The notes: generated by a model from the sequence alone, not told the origin. A stretch of DNA of 64,000 nt from Thermocrinis minervae (GCF_900142435.1 NZ_LT670846.1:62001-126000), one strand, 5' to 3'; counted from the stretch's first letter, positions 41,756 through 51,945 are shown. A program made the numbers and translations.

Positions 41756-43197
41756 GAGCCTTTTATCGGTATACGGTACTTCTTTATCCTGTAGTCTAGC
41801 TGTCTTAAGGTAAGCCCCAAAAGTTTAGCAGCCCTTGACTTTACGTAGCCTGTTTTTTCCAAAGCCTTGATTATCTCTTCCCTTTCTGTACTTTCCACAA
41901 AGGAAGGCAAGTTCTTTAGCTTTTCCTTCGTGTCTTCTGAGAAAAGATATGAAGGAAGGTCCTTTGGTGTTATGAGTCCATCCTTGAGTATAACGAGCCT
42001 TTCCACTGTACTTTCTAGCTCTCTCACGTTACCAGGCCAAGGATACTCCATGAGTACATCCATCGCCCTTGTGTCAAACCCTACTTTTTTGTTGTAACGT
42101 TTGTTAAAGAGTTGCAAAAAGTGATCTACAAGCACGGGTATGTCTTCCTTTCTCTCCCTTAGAGGTGGTACGTGTATAGGGAAAACGCTCAATCTGTAAT
42201 AGAGATCTTCCCTAAAAAGTCCATCTTCTACTAGCTTTTTAAGATCTTTGTTTGTAGCAGATATGATGCGTACGTCAACCTTTATGGTATGTTCCCCACC
42301 CAATCTTTCTATCTCCTTTTCCTGGACTACTCTTAAAAGCTTTGGTTGTAAAGAAAGAGGCATGTCTCCGACTTCATCAAGAAAGACTGTTCCACCTTCT
42401 GCCAACTCAAACTTGCCCTTTTTGGAAGTGTATGCACCAGTGAATGCTCCACGCTCGTAACCAAAAAGCTCAGCTTCTAGGAGAGTTTCTGGTATGGCAG
42501 AACAGTTTATGGTAACAAAGGGTCTATTCTTCCTTGAACTTTGAAAGTGTATAGCCTTCGCAATGAGACTTTTACCAACGCCACTCTCTCCCGTAATGAG
42601 TACGTTCACGTCCGTCTTTGCCACCTTGAGTATAAGCTCTATTAGGTTCTTTACAGCTGGAGACCTTCCTATGATGCCCTCCAGGCTGTACTTTTCCTGC
42701 AGCACTTTGGTAAGCTCTTCTTTTTCTTCCTCCCACTCCTTCTTTTGCTCCTGCATCCTTTCATCCAGCTTGTACGCCATACCTAACATGGTACAAACTA
42801 TGAGAAGCATCTCCAGAGCACTTTCTACACTATCCTTTGGACCAAGTTCCTTGTACAAGGAAAGTACACCTATCACTTCTCCACCAACCTTTATGGGAAC
42901 TGAAAAGAAGCTTTCTGATCCTTCGGAAAGGAACATAGGTATACCATTCTTGTAAACCTTGTCCCATATATCCTCTCTTTTAACTTCCTTCTTCCAAGAT
43001 CCAAAGGATGCTACAACCCTAAGAGACTTTATGTTTTTATCGTAAAGGGAAATAAGACCCCTGGATATGTTCCAGAAGGAGTATAGAACTTTGAGTACGT
43101 CCAGAGAGGCCTCCTCAAAGCTTTGACCCCTGCTTAGTACTTTTGCCACTTCGTTGACTATACCTATCTCCTTGATGGAGACCTCTCTTTTGGCCAT
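41752..43197 (-). CDS. Sigma-54-dependent activator, NifA-like (GAF-AAA+-Fis)
   Basis: A 481-residue activator with an N-terminal GAF domain (about 10-150), a coiled-coil linker and an AAA+ domain. Motifs are TGESGVGKSLIAKAIH, FGYERGAFTGAYTSKKG with the sigma-54-contacting GAFTGA loop, and GTVFLDEVGD. It ends in a Fis-type helix-turn-helix (SRAAKLLGLTLRQLDYRIKKY). This layout fits NifA, though no nif genes are in the window and other GAF activators share it. The start is ATG 43197, overlapping the UPF0114 stop as TGATG. Confidence 0.88.
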   Translation of the reverse strand: MAKREVSIKEIGIVNEVAKVLSRGQSFEEASLDVLKVLYSFWNISRGLISLYDKNIKSLRVVASFGSWKKEVKREDIWDKVYKNGIPMFLSEGSESFFSVPIKVGGEVIGVLSLYKELGPKDSVESALEMLLIVCTMLGMAYKLDERMQEQKKEWEEEKEELTKVLQEKYSLEGIIGRSPAVKNLIELILKVAKTDVNVLITGESGVGKSLIAKAIHFQSSRKNRPFVTINCSAIPETLLEAELFGYERGAFTGAYTSKKGKFELAEGGTVFLDEVGDMPLSLQPKLLRVVQEKEIERLGGEHTIKVDVRIISATNKDLKKLVEDGLFREDLYYRLSVFPIHVPPLRERKEDIPVLVDHFLQLFNKRYNKKVGFDTRAMDVLMEYPWPGNVRELESTVERLVILKDGLITPKDLPSYLFSEDTKEKLKNLPSFVESTEREEIIKALEKTGYVKSRAAKLLGLTLRQLDYRIKKYRIPIKGS

Positions 43198-43661
43198 CAC
43201 TGACCTTCCTTAACCTTGTAATAAAAGATAAGTGCGAATATGACTATACCACCAGCTATCCCAAAAAGGAGAGTATCCACCGGTTTCTGCCAGGAGACGA
43301 AATTTTTGGTGAAGGTTATAGCTAGTATAAGTACTATAACGCTTGAGAGCTTAGCCTTAAGGTCATCAATGCTTTCTATCCTAAGCCACTCTGGAATGCT
43401 TTCTATCTTTTCAACAAAGAGTTCATAAAGACCCACCGCAAAGATATAGAGTACTACAGAGAGAAGATATATGTCCATAATCGATATAAATTTTGTAGCC
43501 AAGACTGTTGAGTCTAATTCTCCAAAAGCTGTAAGAGCCTTGTAGATAGTCTCTATGAGCAGATAAACACCGTACAGCGCAAGGATCACAGAACCAATAA
43601 AAAGGCTTAGGGAAGGTATCAGGGCTACAAATCCACCCATCCGAAGGATCTTCTTTATCAT
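43197..43661 (-). CDS. UPF0114/YqhA-family membrane protein
   Basis: A 154-residue protein with three to four membrane helices. It has the family pattern FISIMDIYLLSVVLYIFAVG followed by LYELFVEKIESIPEWLRI and DLKAKLSSVIVLILA. Function is unknown. It overlaps the protoporphyrinogen oxidase gene by 4 nt (ATGA). Confidence 0.85.
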   Translation of the reverse strand: MIKKILRMGGFVALIPSLSLFIGSVILALYGVYLLIETIYKALTAFGELDSTVLATKFISIMDIYLLSVVLYIFAVGLYELFVEKIESIPEWLRIESIDDLKAKLSSVIVLILAITFTKNFVSWQKPVDTLLFGIAGGIVIFALIFYYKVKEGQ

Positions 43662-44959
43662 GATAGATATTTTAGGACTTTTTGGGCAACCTCCTTTGAA
43701 TTCCTGATACAGTCAGCTACGGACACACCCCTAAGGTAATTGCCTGTAAGGAAGAGGCCAGGGTTTTCCTTCTCTATAAGATCTGCAAGCTCGTAGAACC
43801 TTCCGTAGCCCAAAGTGTACTGGGGAATACCACGCTTCCATTTGGTTATGTTGATTATCTGCGGTACCTGGCCGAGTATTTCTTTTATCTCCGATTGAAC
43901 TATCTGGGCTATAAGATCGTCCTCATAGTCTACTATCTGAGGATCTGTTGACCCACCTAGATAGATAGTGAGTAGCTCCATCCCTTCTGGAGCTCTTCCA
44001 GGGAAAAGCTGCGAAGAGAAGACAGCTCCCAAAATCCTCTTCTTCTCTACCCTTGGCACCAAAAAGCCAAAGCCCTTAGGAACCGTACCCTCCTTTACTA
44101 CAGCATGCACCACCACCACGGGGGCATAGTATACCTTGTCAAATTCCTGGGCTACGCTCCAAGATATATCCCTAAGGAGATATCCCAGAGACCAAGCTGG
44201 GGATGCTATTACTACAGCCCTAGCTTCATACTTACCTTCCTTCGCGTCCACTAGGTATATCCCTTCCTTCTTCCTAATCCTTAAAGCCACATTTTCACTT
44301 TGGACGGCCAAGTTTTTAGAAAGCTCCTCAATGAGGGTTTTGTTTCCACCTTTGAAGGATATGAGTTTACCGCTAGGTCCCAAGGCTTTTAGTTTTATGG
44401 CGCCCTTTATAAGGCTTGTATACTTCTGCTCAAGCTCGTAAACCTTTCTAACGGCGTACTTTACAGAGAGCTCCTTTGGATCCCCTGCATACACACCCGA
44501 TACAAAGGGGGCAACTAGGTAATTTAAGAATTCTTCACCAAGTCTCCTTCTAACAAACTCAGCTATACTCTCTTCCGTCTTTACAGACTTGGGAACGAAA
44601 GGCTCCTTTAGTAATCTAAGCTTTCCAGAAATAGAAAGGAGAGGCGAGGTGAGAAACTCCAAAAGGCTCATGGGTATAGGGATTAGCTTTCCCTTCTTGT
44701 ACACGTACCTGTTCTTTGAGACAACACTGGCATACTCGGGAGATATGCCCGCATCTTTTAGAAATTCCTCCACTTCTCGATCCGCCAGGATAGTCTGAGG
44801 ACCAAGCTCGCATAAGAATCCATCTTTGAGGATAGTCTGTATGTTACCACCCAGCTGCTCTTCCTTTTCAAGCACAAGGACTTTAACACCTACCTTGTTC
44901 AAACGGTATGCTACAGAAAGCCCCGATATGCCAGACCCTATGACTATAACATCCTGCAT
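43658..44959 (-). CDS. hemG: Oxygen-dependent-type protoporphyrinogen oxidase (HemG/HemY family)
   Basis: A 433-residue FAD enzyme that makes protoporphyrin IX for heme. It begins DVIVIGSGISGLSVAYRL. The FAD-binding VLEKEEQLGGNIQT, PFVSGVYAGDPKELSVKYA and the C-terminal LFLTGNYLRGVSVADCI match the PPOX family. ATG 44959 is chosen: it follows a -10 by 10 nt. ATG 45007 would add a non-conserved tail over the promoter. Confidence 0.9.
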   Translation of the reverse strand: MQDVIVIGSGISGLSVAYRLNKVGVKVLVLEKEEQLGGNIQTILKDGFLCELGPQTILADREVEEFLKDAGISPEYASVVSKNRYVYKKGKLIPIPMSLLEFLTSPLLSISGKLRLLKEPFVPKSVKTEESIAEFVRRRLGEEFLNYLVAPFVSGVYAGDPKELSVKYAVRKVYELEQKYTSLIKGAIKLKALGPSGKLISFKGGNKTLIEELSKNLAVQSENVALRIRKKEGIYLVDAKEGKYEARAVVIASPAWSLGYLLRDISWSVAQEFDKVYYAPVVVVHAVVKEGTVPKGFGFLVPRVEKKRILGAVFSSQLFPGRAPEGMELLTIYLGGSTDPQIVDYEDDLIAQIVQSEIKEILGQVPQIINITKWKRGIPQYTLGYGRFYELADLIEKENPGLFLTGNYLRGVSVADCIRNSKEVAQKVLKYLS

Positions 44960-45020
44960 AGGGTTTATAATTATATTCTCTGGAGAATTAGGAAGCTTTA
45001 AAATCATAAAGGGGGAAGTT
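44960..45020. promoter_or_regulatory. Divergent promoter with palindromic -10, hemG/pilT
   Basis: TATAATTATA (44966-44975) is its own reverse complement and gives a perfect -10 in each direction. Leftward transcripts would start about 3 nt before the hemG ATG. Rightward transcripts would carry a leader of about 43 nt with AGGGGGAAG before pilT. Confidence 0.6.
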
Positions 45021-46109
45021 ATGACTCCTGCACAGACGTCTGAAGTAAAACTCGTTGAAATACTTTACAAGGCTGTAAGACTAAACGCCTCGGATGTTCA
45101 TCTAACACCAGGTGTTAGACCATGCGTCAGGATAGACGGGAAGATACAGCAGCTTATGGAATACCCTGTGCTCACCCCTGAGGTTACCCAAAAGCTCGCC
45201 TATTCGGTCATGTCAGACAGGCACAGGAAGGAGCTTGAGGAAAAGGGACAGGTAGACTTTTCTTTCGGGGTTAAAGATGTGGGAAGGTTTAGGGCAAACG
45301 TCTTCTTCCAGAGGGGTTCTATAGCCTGCGTCTTCAGGAGGCTCCCTTACAAGGTTATGTCAGTAAAAGAGTTAGGTCTTAGTGAGAAGGTCCTTGATCT
45401 ATGTCACAAAAGTATGGGTCTTGTGTTAGTCACAGGCCCTACGGGATCCGGCAAGACCACCACACTGGCGGCACTCATCAACTATATAAATGAAAACTTC
45501 CACTACCATATAATTACCATAGAGGATCCCATAGAGTACGTCTTCCAACACCGAAAGAGTATAGTAAACCAAAGGGAGATAGGAGAAGACGTTGACTCTT
45601 TTGCTGCAGCTCTAAGGGCAGCTCTCAGGGAGGACCCGGATGTTATCCTTGTAGGAGAGTTAAGGGACTTGGAGACCATAGAAATAGCTCTAAGGGCGGC
45701 AGAAACAGGACACCTGGTTTTTGCTACACTACACACCAACACGGCTATATCCACTATAACCAGAATAGTGGATGTCTTTCCTCCAAACCAACAGGAACAG
45801 GTAAGGATTCAGCTCTCCTTTGTACTTCAAGGTGTCATATCCCAAAGGCTTGTGCCCAAGATAGGTGGTGGCAGAGTTTTAGTCTACGAGTACTTGGTAC
45901 CCAATACAGCTATAAGGAACCTAATAAGGGAGAACAAGCTCCAGCAGATTTACTCTTTGATGCAGACGGATCAGGCAAACACGGGCATGCAGACTATGAA
46001 CCAGTCTTTAGCTTACCACTTTAGGGTAGGTAACATAACCTACGAGGATGCTATGAAGTACTCTCCAGATCCAAAAGAGCTTGAAAGGATGATAGGTGTG
46101 AGGAAGTAA
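45021..46109 (+). CDS. pilT: Type IV pilus retraction ATPase PilT
   Basis: PilT powers pilus retraction for twitching and DNA uptake. The 362-residue protein has Walker A TGPTGSGKTTTLAALINY, the Asp and His boxes (DPIEYVFQH; HLVFATLHTNTA) and Walker B VILVGELRD. The C-terminal AIRNLIRENK motif is needed for retraction. ATG 45021 follows AGGGGG; the longer frame upstream is antisense to hemG. pilC starts one base after its stop. Confidence 0.95.
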   Translation: MTPAQTSEVKLVEILYKAVRLNASDVHLTPGVRPCVRIDGKIQQLMEYPVLTPEVTQKLAYSVMSDRHRKELEEKGQVDFSFGVKDVGRFRANVFFQRGSIACVFRRLPYKVMSVKELGLSEKVLDLCHKSMGLVLVTGPTGSGKTTTLAALINYINENFHYHIITIEDPIEYVFQHRKSIVNQREIGEDVDSFAAALRAALREDPDVILVGELRDLETIEIALRAAETGHLVFATLHTNTAISTITRIVDVFPPNQQEQVRIQLSFVLQGVISQRLVPKIGGGRVLVYEYLVPNTAIRNLIRENKLQQIYSLMQTDQANTGMQTMNQSLAYHFRVGNITYEDAMKYSPDPKELERMIGVRK

Positions 46110-46110
46110 C

Positions 46111-47331
46111 ATGCCAAAGTTTAAGTACAGGGCGGTATCTCCTGATGGATCTTTAGTGGAGGCGGAGGGTGAATATCCGAATCAGGAGGCACTCATAGCA
46201 GACTTACAGACAAGAGGTTACTCCGTAGTAAGGTTCACTGAAGTTGAAGCTGAAAAGAAAAAGGGTATAGAGATACGCCTTCCTTTCGGTGGTATCAGCG
46301 ACAGGGACATATCCATATTCTGCCGGCAGTTGGGAACCATGCAACGGACAGGCGTGGACATAATAACAGCCCTGAACATACTCCTTGAGCAGTTTCCAAA
46401 CAAGTCTATGAAGAACGCCCTAAGGGAAGTCATAAGGATGATAAACGAAGGAATGGACCTTTCGAGCGCCCTCAGGAAATTTCCCAACGTCTTTCCCGAG
46501 TTCGTGGTAAACCTGGTCAGGGTAGGGGAGGAGAGTGGAAACCTGGACGTAGCTCTCTTAAGGGCTGCAGACTACTACGAGAAGATAGCGATGATAAAGG
46601 GAAAGATAAAGAGCGCCTCCTTTTACCCAGTGTTCGTGGTGGTAGTAGCAACTCTCATAGTGACGGGTATCCTATACTTCCTCGTCCCTACCTTTGCCCA
46701 GATATACGAGTCGTTGGGTGGAGAACTCCCGCTACCCACTCAGATGCTTATAGCAGCGTCTAACTTAATAAGACAGAGCATACTTAAGGTCTTTCTTATC
46801 CTTGTAGTAATAACTTTTGGCTTTAGATACCTCTACGCAAACGTCTACCAGTTTAAGCGTTCCGTTCATGGACTACTTCTAAGACTTCCTAAAATGGGTG
46901 ATTTGTTCCTAAAGAGCGCCATGGCAAGGTTTGCCAGAACTCTGGCAACACTTTATACAAGCGGTGTCAGTATAGATAAGGCTCTTGAAATAGCAGGAAA
47001 GGTAACAGGCAACGTACTCATAGAGGAGGCTCTTGACTCCGCAAAAGTTGCTGTTACAGAGGGTAAATCTCTTTATAAAGCCTTAGAGCAGACCAAATTC
47101 TTCCCCCCTATGGTTGTAGCTATGGTGAGGATAGGTGAAGAAACAGGTGCCCTTGATCAGATGCTCGATACTATAGCCAACTTCTACGAAGATGAATTCG
47201 ACAGAGCTGTAGAAGGTATGATAAAGCTTATAGAGCCTATGCTTATGGTCTTCATAGGTGGTGTTGTAGGACTTATACTCATAGCTCTGTATCTGCCTAT
47301 CTTCAAGCTTGGAGAGCTTATCAAGGGATAA
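46111..47331 (+). CDS. pilC: Type IV pilus platform protein PilC (GspF family)
   Basis: This is the inner-membrane platform of the pilus machine. The 406-residue protein has two GspF repeats (FCRQLGTMQRTGVDIITALN; FARTLATLYTSGVSIDKALE) and three membrane helices. An N-terminal cytoplasmic domain begins FKYRAVSPDGSLVEAEGEYP. It is paired with pilT. tRNA-Arg on the other strand begins 5 nt past its stop. Confidence 0.94.
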   Translation: MPKFKYRAVSPDGSLVEAEGEYPNQEALIADLQTRGYSVVRFTEVEAEKKKGIEIRLPFGGISDRDISIFCRQLGTMQRTGVDIITALNILLEQFPNKSMKNALREVIRMINEGMDLSSALRKFPNVFPEFVVNLVRVGEESGNLDVALLRAADYYEKIAMIKGKIKSASFYPVFVVVVATLIVTGILYFLVPTFAQIYESLGGELPLPTQMLIAASNLIRQSILKVFLILVVITFGFRYLYANVYQFKRSVHGLLLRLPKMGDLFLKSAMARFARTLATLYTSGVSIDKALEIAGKVTGNVLIEEALDSAKVAVTEGKSLYKALEQTKFFPPMVVAMVRIGEETGALDQMLDTIANFYEDEFDRAVEGMIKLIEPMLMVFIGGVVGLILIALYLPIFKLGELIKG

Positions 47332-47336
47332 TAAAG

Positions 47337-47410
47337 CGTGCCCGGGGGGACTTGAACCCCCGACCTAGGGCTTCGGAGACCCTCGCTCTATCCAGCTGAG
47401 CTACGGGCAC
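47337..47410 (-). tRNA. tRNA-Arg (anticodon CCG)
   Basis: Acceptor GTGCCCG pairs with CGGGCAC, with discriminator G. The anticodon loop is CTCCGAA with CCG, and the T arm GGTTCAAGTCC. CCA is not encoded. Its first base is also the last base of the TAG stop of the spoVG-like gene, so it must be processed from, or overlap, that mRNA. Confidence 0.94.
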
Positions 47411-47649
47411 TACAGGAGGTTTTCTTTATAATAGTCTACTACTACCCTCCTTATACTATCAAGGAGGTCCCTGGATACTATTTCCACATGTTCAGGCATC
47501 TGTACAAAATAACCACCGTGTTTGTTTTCTAAAAGTTTTATCCCCTTTATCAACACTTTATCGAAGAGTAGAAGATCGACATATGCTAGTAACCTAGGTC
47601 TTTTTACAGATACCTCAAAGGGATAAAACTTTATGAGCTTGATGTCCAT
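47410..47649 (-). CDS. spoVG: SpoVG-family RNA/DNA-binding protein
   Basis: A 79-residue beta-alpha protein with the SpoVG pattern: DIKLIKFYPF, LLAYVDLLLFDKVLIKGIKL, and the flat strand GGYFVQMPEH. SpoVG proteins are small regulators that bind nucleic acids. Its TAG stop shares one base with tRNA-Arg. It overlaps def by 19 nt. Confidence 0.82.
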   Translation of the reverse strand: MDIKLIKFYPFEVSVKRPRLLAYVDLLLFDKVLIKGIKLLENKHGGYFVQMPEHVEIVSRDLLDSIRRVVVDYYKENLL

Positions 47650-48149
47650 GCCCTTTGAAGCTTTGCATACTTCTCCAGAGCCAACCTCCTCTTTACTCCC
47701 TTCACTCTGTCTATGAAGGTTATGCCTTCAAGATGGTCAAGCTCGTGTTGAAAGACTATGGCGGGAAAACCCTCCAGAGTGTACTCCACCTCTTTTCCTT
47801 CCAGATCCAAAGCCTTTAGATAAACCCTTGAAAATCTCTCAACCTCTAGGCTTATGCCCGGGAAAGAAAGGCAACCTTCTTTGTATACGATGTTGCCTTC
47901 CGCATGCACAAGCTCGGGGTTTATCAAAACCAACTTCAGGGGTTGTGAATCCTTTCTGGGCGTTGTGTCTATGACCATAATCCTCAATGGAACACCTATC
48001 TGGTTTGCAGCAAGTCCTACTCCCTCCTCATGGTACATGGTGTCAAACATATCTTGGACCAAGTTGTAAATCTCTTGGTCTATATCTTGCACCTTTTGGG
48101 TAGGCGTCTTAAGGATAGGATGTGGGTACTTTAACACTTCCCTTATCAT
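47631..48149 (-). CDS. def: Peptide deformylase
   Basis: This enzyme removes the formyl group from new proteins. The 172-residue enzyme has all three motifs: GVGLAANQIG, EGCLSFPG with the metal Cys, and QHELDHLEG with the two metal His and the catalytic Glu. It is the gene before spoVG in the copA-dj1-rlmI-def-spoVG-tRNA run. Confidence 0.97.
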   Translation of the reverse strand: MIREVLKYPHPILKTPTQKVQDIDQEIYNLVQDMFDTMYHEEGVGLAANQIGVPLRIMVIDTTPRKDSQPLKLVLINPELVHAEGNIVYKEGCLSFPGISLEVERFSRVYLKALDLEGKEVEYTLEGFPAIVFQHELDHLEGITFIDRVKGVKRRLALEKYAKLQRAWTSSS

Positions 48150-48197
48150 AGAGGATTATTCTAAGCCTCTACTGGACCAATTGCAAGCTGTTAATGG

Positions 48198-49373
48198 TCA
48201 TAAGACTTCCACGTAAACACCCTTAAGGTAGAGGGTGTTGGGCATCTGAAGTATCCATGGGTGGTCAAGGTCCTGTATACTTTCCCCCACTACCCTAACT
48301 ATCTTTTTGGCATCTTTGGCTGCATCCAGAAGGGCTTTAAGAAGGTGATCTCTTGTTATGTGGAAAGAGCAGGAGTATACAGCCAAGTATCCACCAGGTT
48401 TAGTTATGTGAAGCCCTCTAAGGGCAAGCTCTTTGTAACCTCTCATGGCGTTTGGAACAGCTGCTTTATTCTTTGCAAAGGAAGGAGGATCTATTACTAC
48501 TATGTCAAACTTTTGACCTTCTTGATGCATTCTTTTAAGGAAATCAAAGGCGTTGTCCACCACCCACTGTATGCCTTCTAGAGAGTTTATCTCTGCGTTC
48601 CTCTTGGCCGTTTCGATGGCACCCTCTGAGAGGTCCACACCTATCACCTCTCCAGCTCCTGCCTTTTTCATGCTTAAGGCAAACCCACCTGTGTGACAGA
48701 AAACGTCAAGACACCTGTCCCCAGGTTTTACCAGACTCCTTATCATCTTCCTTGCGTACCTCTGATCTAAGAAAAAGCCCGTCTTCTGTCCACGTGGTAT
48801 GTTTACTATAAACTTAAGGTCATGCTCCCATATTATTACCTCTTCGGGGACATATCCGTATATGGTACCCTCCTCTGCTGGTATACCCTCTATGTACTTG
48901 GCTGAGTCACTCACCTTCTCGTATATACCTTCGGGTTTTAATATGTCTATGAGAGCATTTATCACCCAGTCCCGTAAGGTATGCATACCGTAGGTAGTAA
49001 ACTCTACAACTAGATAACGGTCGTACACGTCTACTACAAGACCTGGTAGAAAGTCACCCTCCGAGTGTATGAGCCTATAAGCGTTACTGTTTATTGAAAG
49101 CTTCTTCCTGTATTCGTATGCCTTTTGTATTCTCTCCCTAACGAGTCTTTCAGATATCTTCCTCTCTTTGTCAAAAGAGAGTATTCTTACAGTGATGGTA
49201 CTGTCAGGGTTTATGTAGCCATAACCTATGAACTTACCCGCATAGTCTCTTACTACTACTAGCTCACCCTTTTGGGGTTTCTTAGAGTAGGATATTATCT
49301 CTTGCTTGTAAACCCAAGGGAAGCCGCTTCGTAGCTTATCTTCGACTCCTTGGGCTACCCTTACATGAATCAT
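48198..49373 (-). CDS. rlmI: RlmI-like 23S rRNA cytosine-C5 methyltransferase
   Basis: A 391-residue protein with an N-terminal PUA domain (HVRVAQGVEDKLRSGFPWVY). A Rossmann methyltransferase domain follows: DVFCHTGGFALSMKKAGAG, VIGVDLSEGAIE and VIDPPSFAKNK. This is the RlmI/YccW layout, which modifies a single cytosine in 23S rRNA. Its ATG overlaps the DJ-1 gene stop as ATGA. Confidence 0.87.
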   Translation of the reverse strand: MIHVRVAQGVEDKLRSGFPWVYKQEIISYSKKPQKGELVVVRDYAGKFIGYGYINPDSTITVRILSFDKERKISERLVRERIQKAYEYRKKLSINSNAYRLIHSEGDFLPGLVVDVYDRYLVVEFTTYGMHTLRDWVINALIDILKPEGIYEKVSDSAKYIEGIPAEEGTIYGYVPEEVIIWEHDLKFIVNIPRGQKTGFFLDQRYARKMIRSLVKPGDRCLDVFCHTGGFALSMKKAGAGEVIGVDLSEGAIETAKRNAEINSLEGIQWVVDNAFDFLKRMHQEGQKFDIVVIDPPSFAKNKAAVPNAMRGYKELALRGLHITKPGGYLAVYSCSFHITRDHLLKALLDAAKDAKKIVRVVGESIQDLDHPWILQMPNTLYLKGVYVEVL

Positions 49374-49918
49374 TCATACTCTACAAGCATCCTGCTAGCT
49401 ATCTCTTTAGCTTTCTCTTTACCCAACAGTCTCTCCACAAGCTTTAAGCCAAAGAGAAGGGCCGTACCTGGCCCTTGACTGGTTATGACGTTTTCATCCT
49501 CTACCACCTTCTCATCCACGTAAAGGGCGGGCTTTATCTCATCCTTGAGGGCTGGATACACAGTAGCCTTCTTCCCTTCAAGGGTTCCAAACTTGGCCAG
49601 CGCGGTGGGGGCTGCGCATATGGCACCTATGAGCTTTTTCTTCTCCTGCATTTTCTTTATAAGATTTTCCACCCTTGGATCCTGCTTTAACTTTTCAACA
49701 CCACCAGCACCACCAGGAAGTATGACAAGATCAAGCTCGTCTGGGTTTAGATCATCAATAGACACATCTGGCACTATCCTCACGTTCCTGGCACTTGCCA
49801 CGGGTTCCTTAGAAAGCCCAGCTATAAGCACATCTATACCTGCACGCCTCAGAACATCTATGGGAGCTACTGCCTCTACCTCTTCGTAACCTTCTGCTAG
49901 TATTATGGCCACTTTCAT
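49370..49918 (-). CDS. DJ-1/PfpI-family protein
   Basis: A 182-residue flavodoxin-like protein starting MKVAIILAEGYEEVEAVAPI, the DJ-1 signature. The nucleophile elbow has Cys in LIGAICAAPTALAKFG, and the acidic residue Glu lies in LAEGYEE. Members act as deglycases, chaperones or oxidative-stress proteins; which one applies is not visible. It is 8 nt downstream of copA. Confidence 0.88.
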   Translation of the reverse strand: MKVAIILAEGYEEVEAVAPIDVLRRAGIDVLIAGLSKEPVASARNVRIVPDVSIDDLNPDELDLVILPGGAGGVEKLKQDPRVENLIKKMQEKKKLIGAICAAPTALAKFGTLEGKKATVYPALKDEIKPALYVDEKVVEDENVITSQGPGTALLFGLKLVERLLGKEKAKEIASRMLVEYE

Positions 49919-49926
49919 GTATATTA

Positions 49927-51945
49927 TTATAAGCTTCTTACAGAGTTAAGTACCACACTAAGGGAAGACACTGCCATAAGAAGCCCAGCAAACTCAGGCT
50001 TTAAATACAGTCCGTAGCTAGATAAAAGCCCTGCACCTATAGGTATGGCCAGAGTGTTGTAGACAAAAGCCCAAAAGAGGTTCTGCTTTATCCTTCTGTA
50101 AGTAGCCTGGGATAGCTCAAAGAGATAGCTCAGAGAGCCAACACCCCCCAATAGGACCACGTCGCATACCCTTTTAGTAAAGTCTGCAGCGCTGCCCACG
50201 GCTATTGCTACATCTGCCCTACTCATCACGGGAGCATCGTTTATACCATCACCCACATAGGCGCACCTAAAGCCCTGCTTTTGGTAACCTTCAAGAAGCG
50301 AGAGCTTTTCTTCTGGCAAAAGCCTGCAGTGGTACTCTTCTATGCCTACCTCCTGAGCTATCTTCTGAGCCCTGTCACAGCTATCGCCTGTGAGCATAAG
50401 CACCCTAAGACCCTTTGCTTTTAGAAAGTCTACAGCCTCTTTTGCCTTTGGGTCTATGCTTGTCTCAAAGTCAAAAACAGCAAGCACTCTATCTCCTTCC
50501 TTTAGGACCACCCTACCATCTTCTGACCTTCCCAAAAAGTACTCACCACACAGTACACCTACACCCGCCATTTCCTTACATCCTTCGAAGGACTTAGGCT
50601 TTAGACCAAGGCTTTCACAGTATTCGGCTATGGCTTTGGAGTACGGATGGTTAGAGTTGTTTGCTATAGAATAGGCTAGCTCAAGAGCATCCTCCGAGAA
50701 GGTTTGGAGGCTTACAACACGTGGAGTTTGCTGAGTTAGTGTGCCTGTCTTGTCAAAGAGTACCATGTCTACCTTGGGTATCCTTTCAAACACCTCAGGG
50801 TTTTTAACGAGAAGACCTCTCTTGTAGCACCTTAAAAGCCCTACGGTTGTAGCCAAAGGTACGGCTATGCCAAAGGCGCAAGGACAAGAAACTACAAGAA
50901 CAGCAAGAGAGAACTCCACAGCCTTCTGAAGATTTCCCGTCTTCCAAAGCCATAAGACAAAGACTACAAGAGCTAAAGAAACTACAAACTGTACAAAGTA
51001 GTGAGAAACCCTGTCAGCAAGAAGATGTACCCTGGGTTTCTTCTTAAGGGTTTCCTCCACAAGTCTTATGAGCATAAACACGTAGCTCTGGTTTGCTGGC
51101 TTTTGGACCTCCCCCACTATCCTTCCAGTTACTACGAGACTGCCAGACAGCACTGTCTGACCCTCCCTTTTGATAACAGGTACACTCTCGCCCGTTATCA
51201 GAGATTCATCCACCTCTGCAGAACCTTCCTTTACCACAAGATCAACGGGCACCATCTCACCCGACTTTACCACCACAAGGTCACCCTTAAAGACAGACCA
51301 TAGGTCTACAAAAACCTCCTGACCCTTTTCTAGAACTCTCACCTTGGAAGTCTGAAGACCAAAGAGAAGTTTAAGGTCTTTAACGGCCCTCTCCTTTACC
51401 TTGTCCTCTATAAACTTACCAAGTCTTACGAAGGTTATCAGAAAGGCCGAGGTCTCAAAGAAGGGACTGCCTGACAGAAGCCCAAAGGTGGCAAGAACGC
51501 TGTAAAGATAAGCAGAAGTACTACCCAAGGACACAAGAAGATCCATGTTGCCCACACCGGCTTTCAGGGAACCCCAGGCAGACCTGTAGAACTTGTAACC
51601 ACCTACCACCTGAACTATACCAGCAAACACCATCTGGAGTAAGTGACTCCAAGGGCTATGGTAGAACATAAGACCCATGATTGCGAAACTGAGAATACTG
51701 CAGAGTACAAGGATCTCTTTATCCTTATTCTTTACCTCGTACTCCACTACTTTGTAGCCAAGACCCTCTATTACCTGCCTTATGCTATCAAGGTCTATAA
51801 GGTTCTCATCGTACTCTACGTACACCCTACCGAGTTCAAAAGAGACGTTTACATCTTTTACCCCGCCCATCTTGCGCAGGGTAAGTTCTATAGTCCTGGC
51901 GCAGTTTACGCAGGTCATTCCTTCCACTCTGAGCGTAGACTTCAT
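49927..51945 (-). CDS. copA: Copper-type P1B ATPase CopA
   Basis: This pump exports copper(I). From ATG 51945 it has 672 residues. It has one N-terminal metal-binding domain with [12 protein letters not shown], eight membrane helices with the CPC metal site in [16 protein letters not shown], the TGES actuator loop, the phosphorylation site DKTGTLTQ, and [16 protein letters not shown]. Longer upstream frame is antisense to lepA. The -10 TATTCT ends 6 nt before the ATG, so the mRNA is probably leaderless. Confidence 0.93.
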   Translation of the reverse strand: MKSTLRVEGMTCVNCARTIELTLRKMGGVKDVNVSFELGRVYVEYDENLIDLDSIRQVIEGLGYKVVEYEVKNKDKEILVLCSILSFAIMGLMFYHSPWSHLLQMVFAGIVQVVGGYKFYRSAWGSLKAGVGNMDLLVSLGSTSAYLYSVLATFGLLSGSPFFETSAFLITFVRLGKFIEDKVKERAVKDLKLLFGLQTSKVRVLEKGQEVFVDLWSVFKGDLVVVKSGEMVPVDLVVKEGSAEVDESLITGESVPVIKREGQTVLSGSLVVTGRIVGEVQKPANQSYVFMLIRLVEETLKKKPRVHLLADRVSHYFVQFVVSLALVVFVLWLWKTGNLQKAVEFSLAVLVVSCPCAFGIAVPLATTVGLLRCYKRGLLVKNPEVFERIPKVDMVLFDKTGTLTQQTPRVVSLQTFSEDALELAYSIANNSNHPYSKAIAEYCESLGLKPKSFEGCKEMAGVGVLCGEYFLGRSEDGRVVLKEGDRVLAVFDFETSIDPKAKEAVDFLKAKGLRVLMLTGDSCDRAQKIAQEVGIEEYHCRLLPEEKLSLLEGYQKQGFRCAYVGDGINDAPVMSRADVAIAVGSAADFTKRVCDVVLLGGVGSLSYLFELSQATYRRIKQNLFWAFVYNTLAIPIGAGLLSSYGLYLKPEFAGLLMAVSSLSVVLNSVRSL

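Noticed and set aside
44826-45020. 65-codon 5' extension of pilT
   Set aside because: It is antisense to hemG and crosses the palindromic promoter; ATG 45021 has AGGGGG and the normal PilT start.
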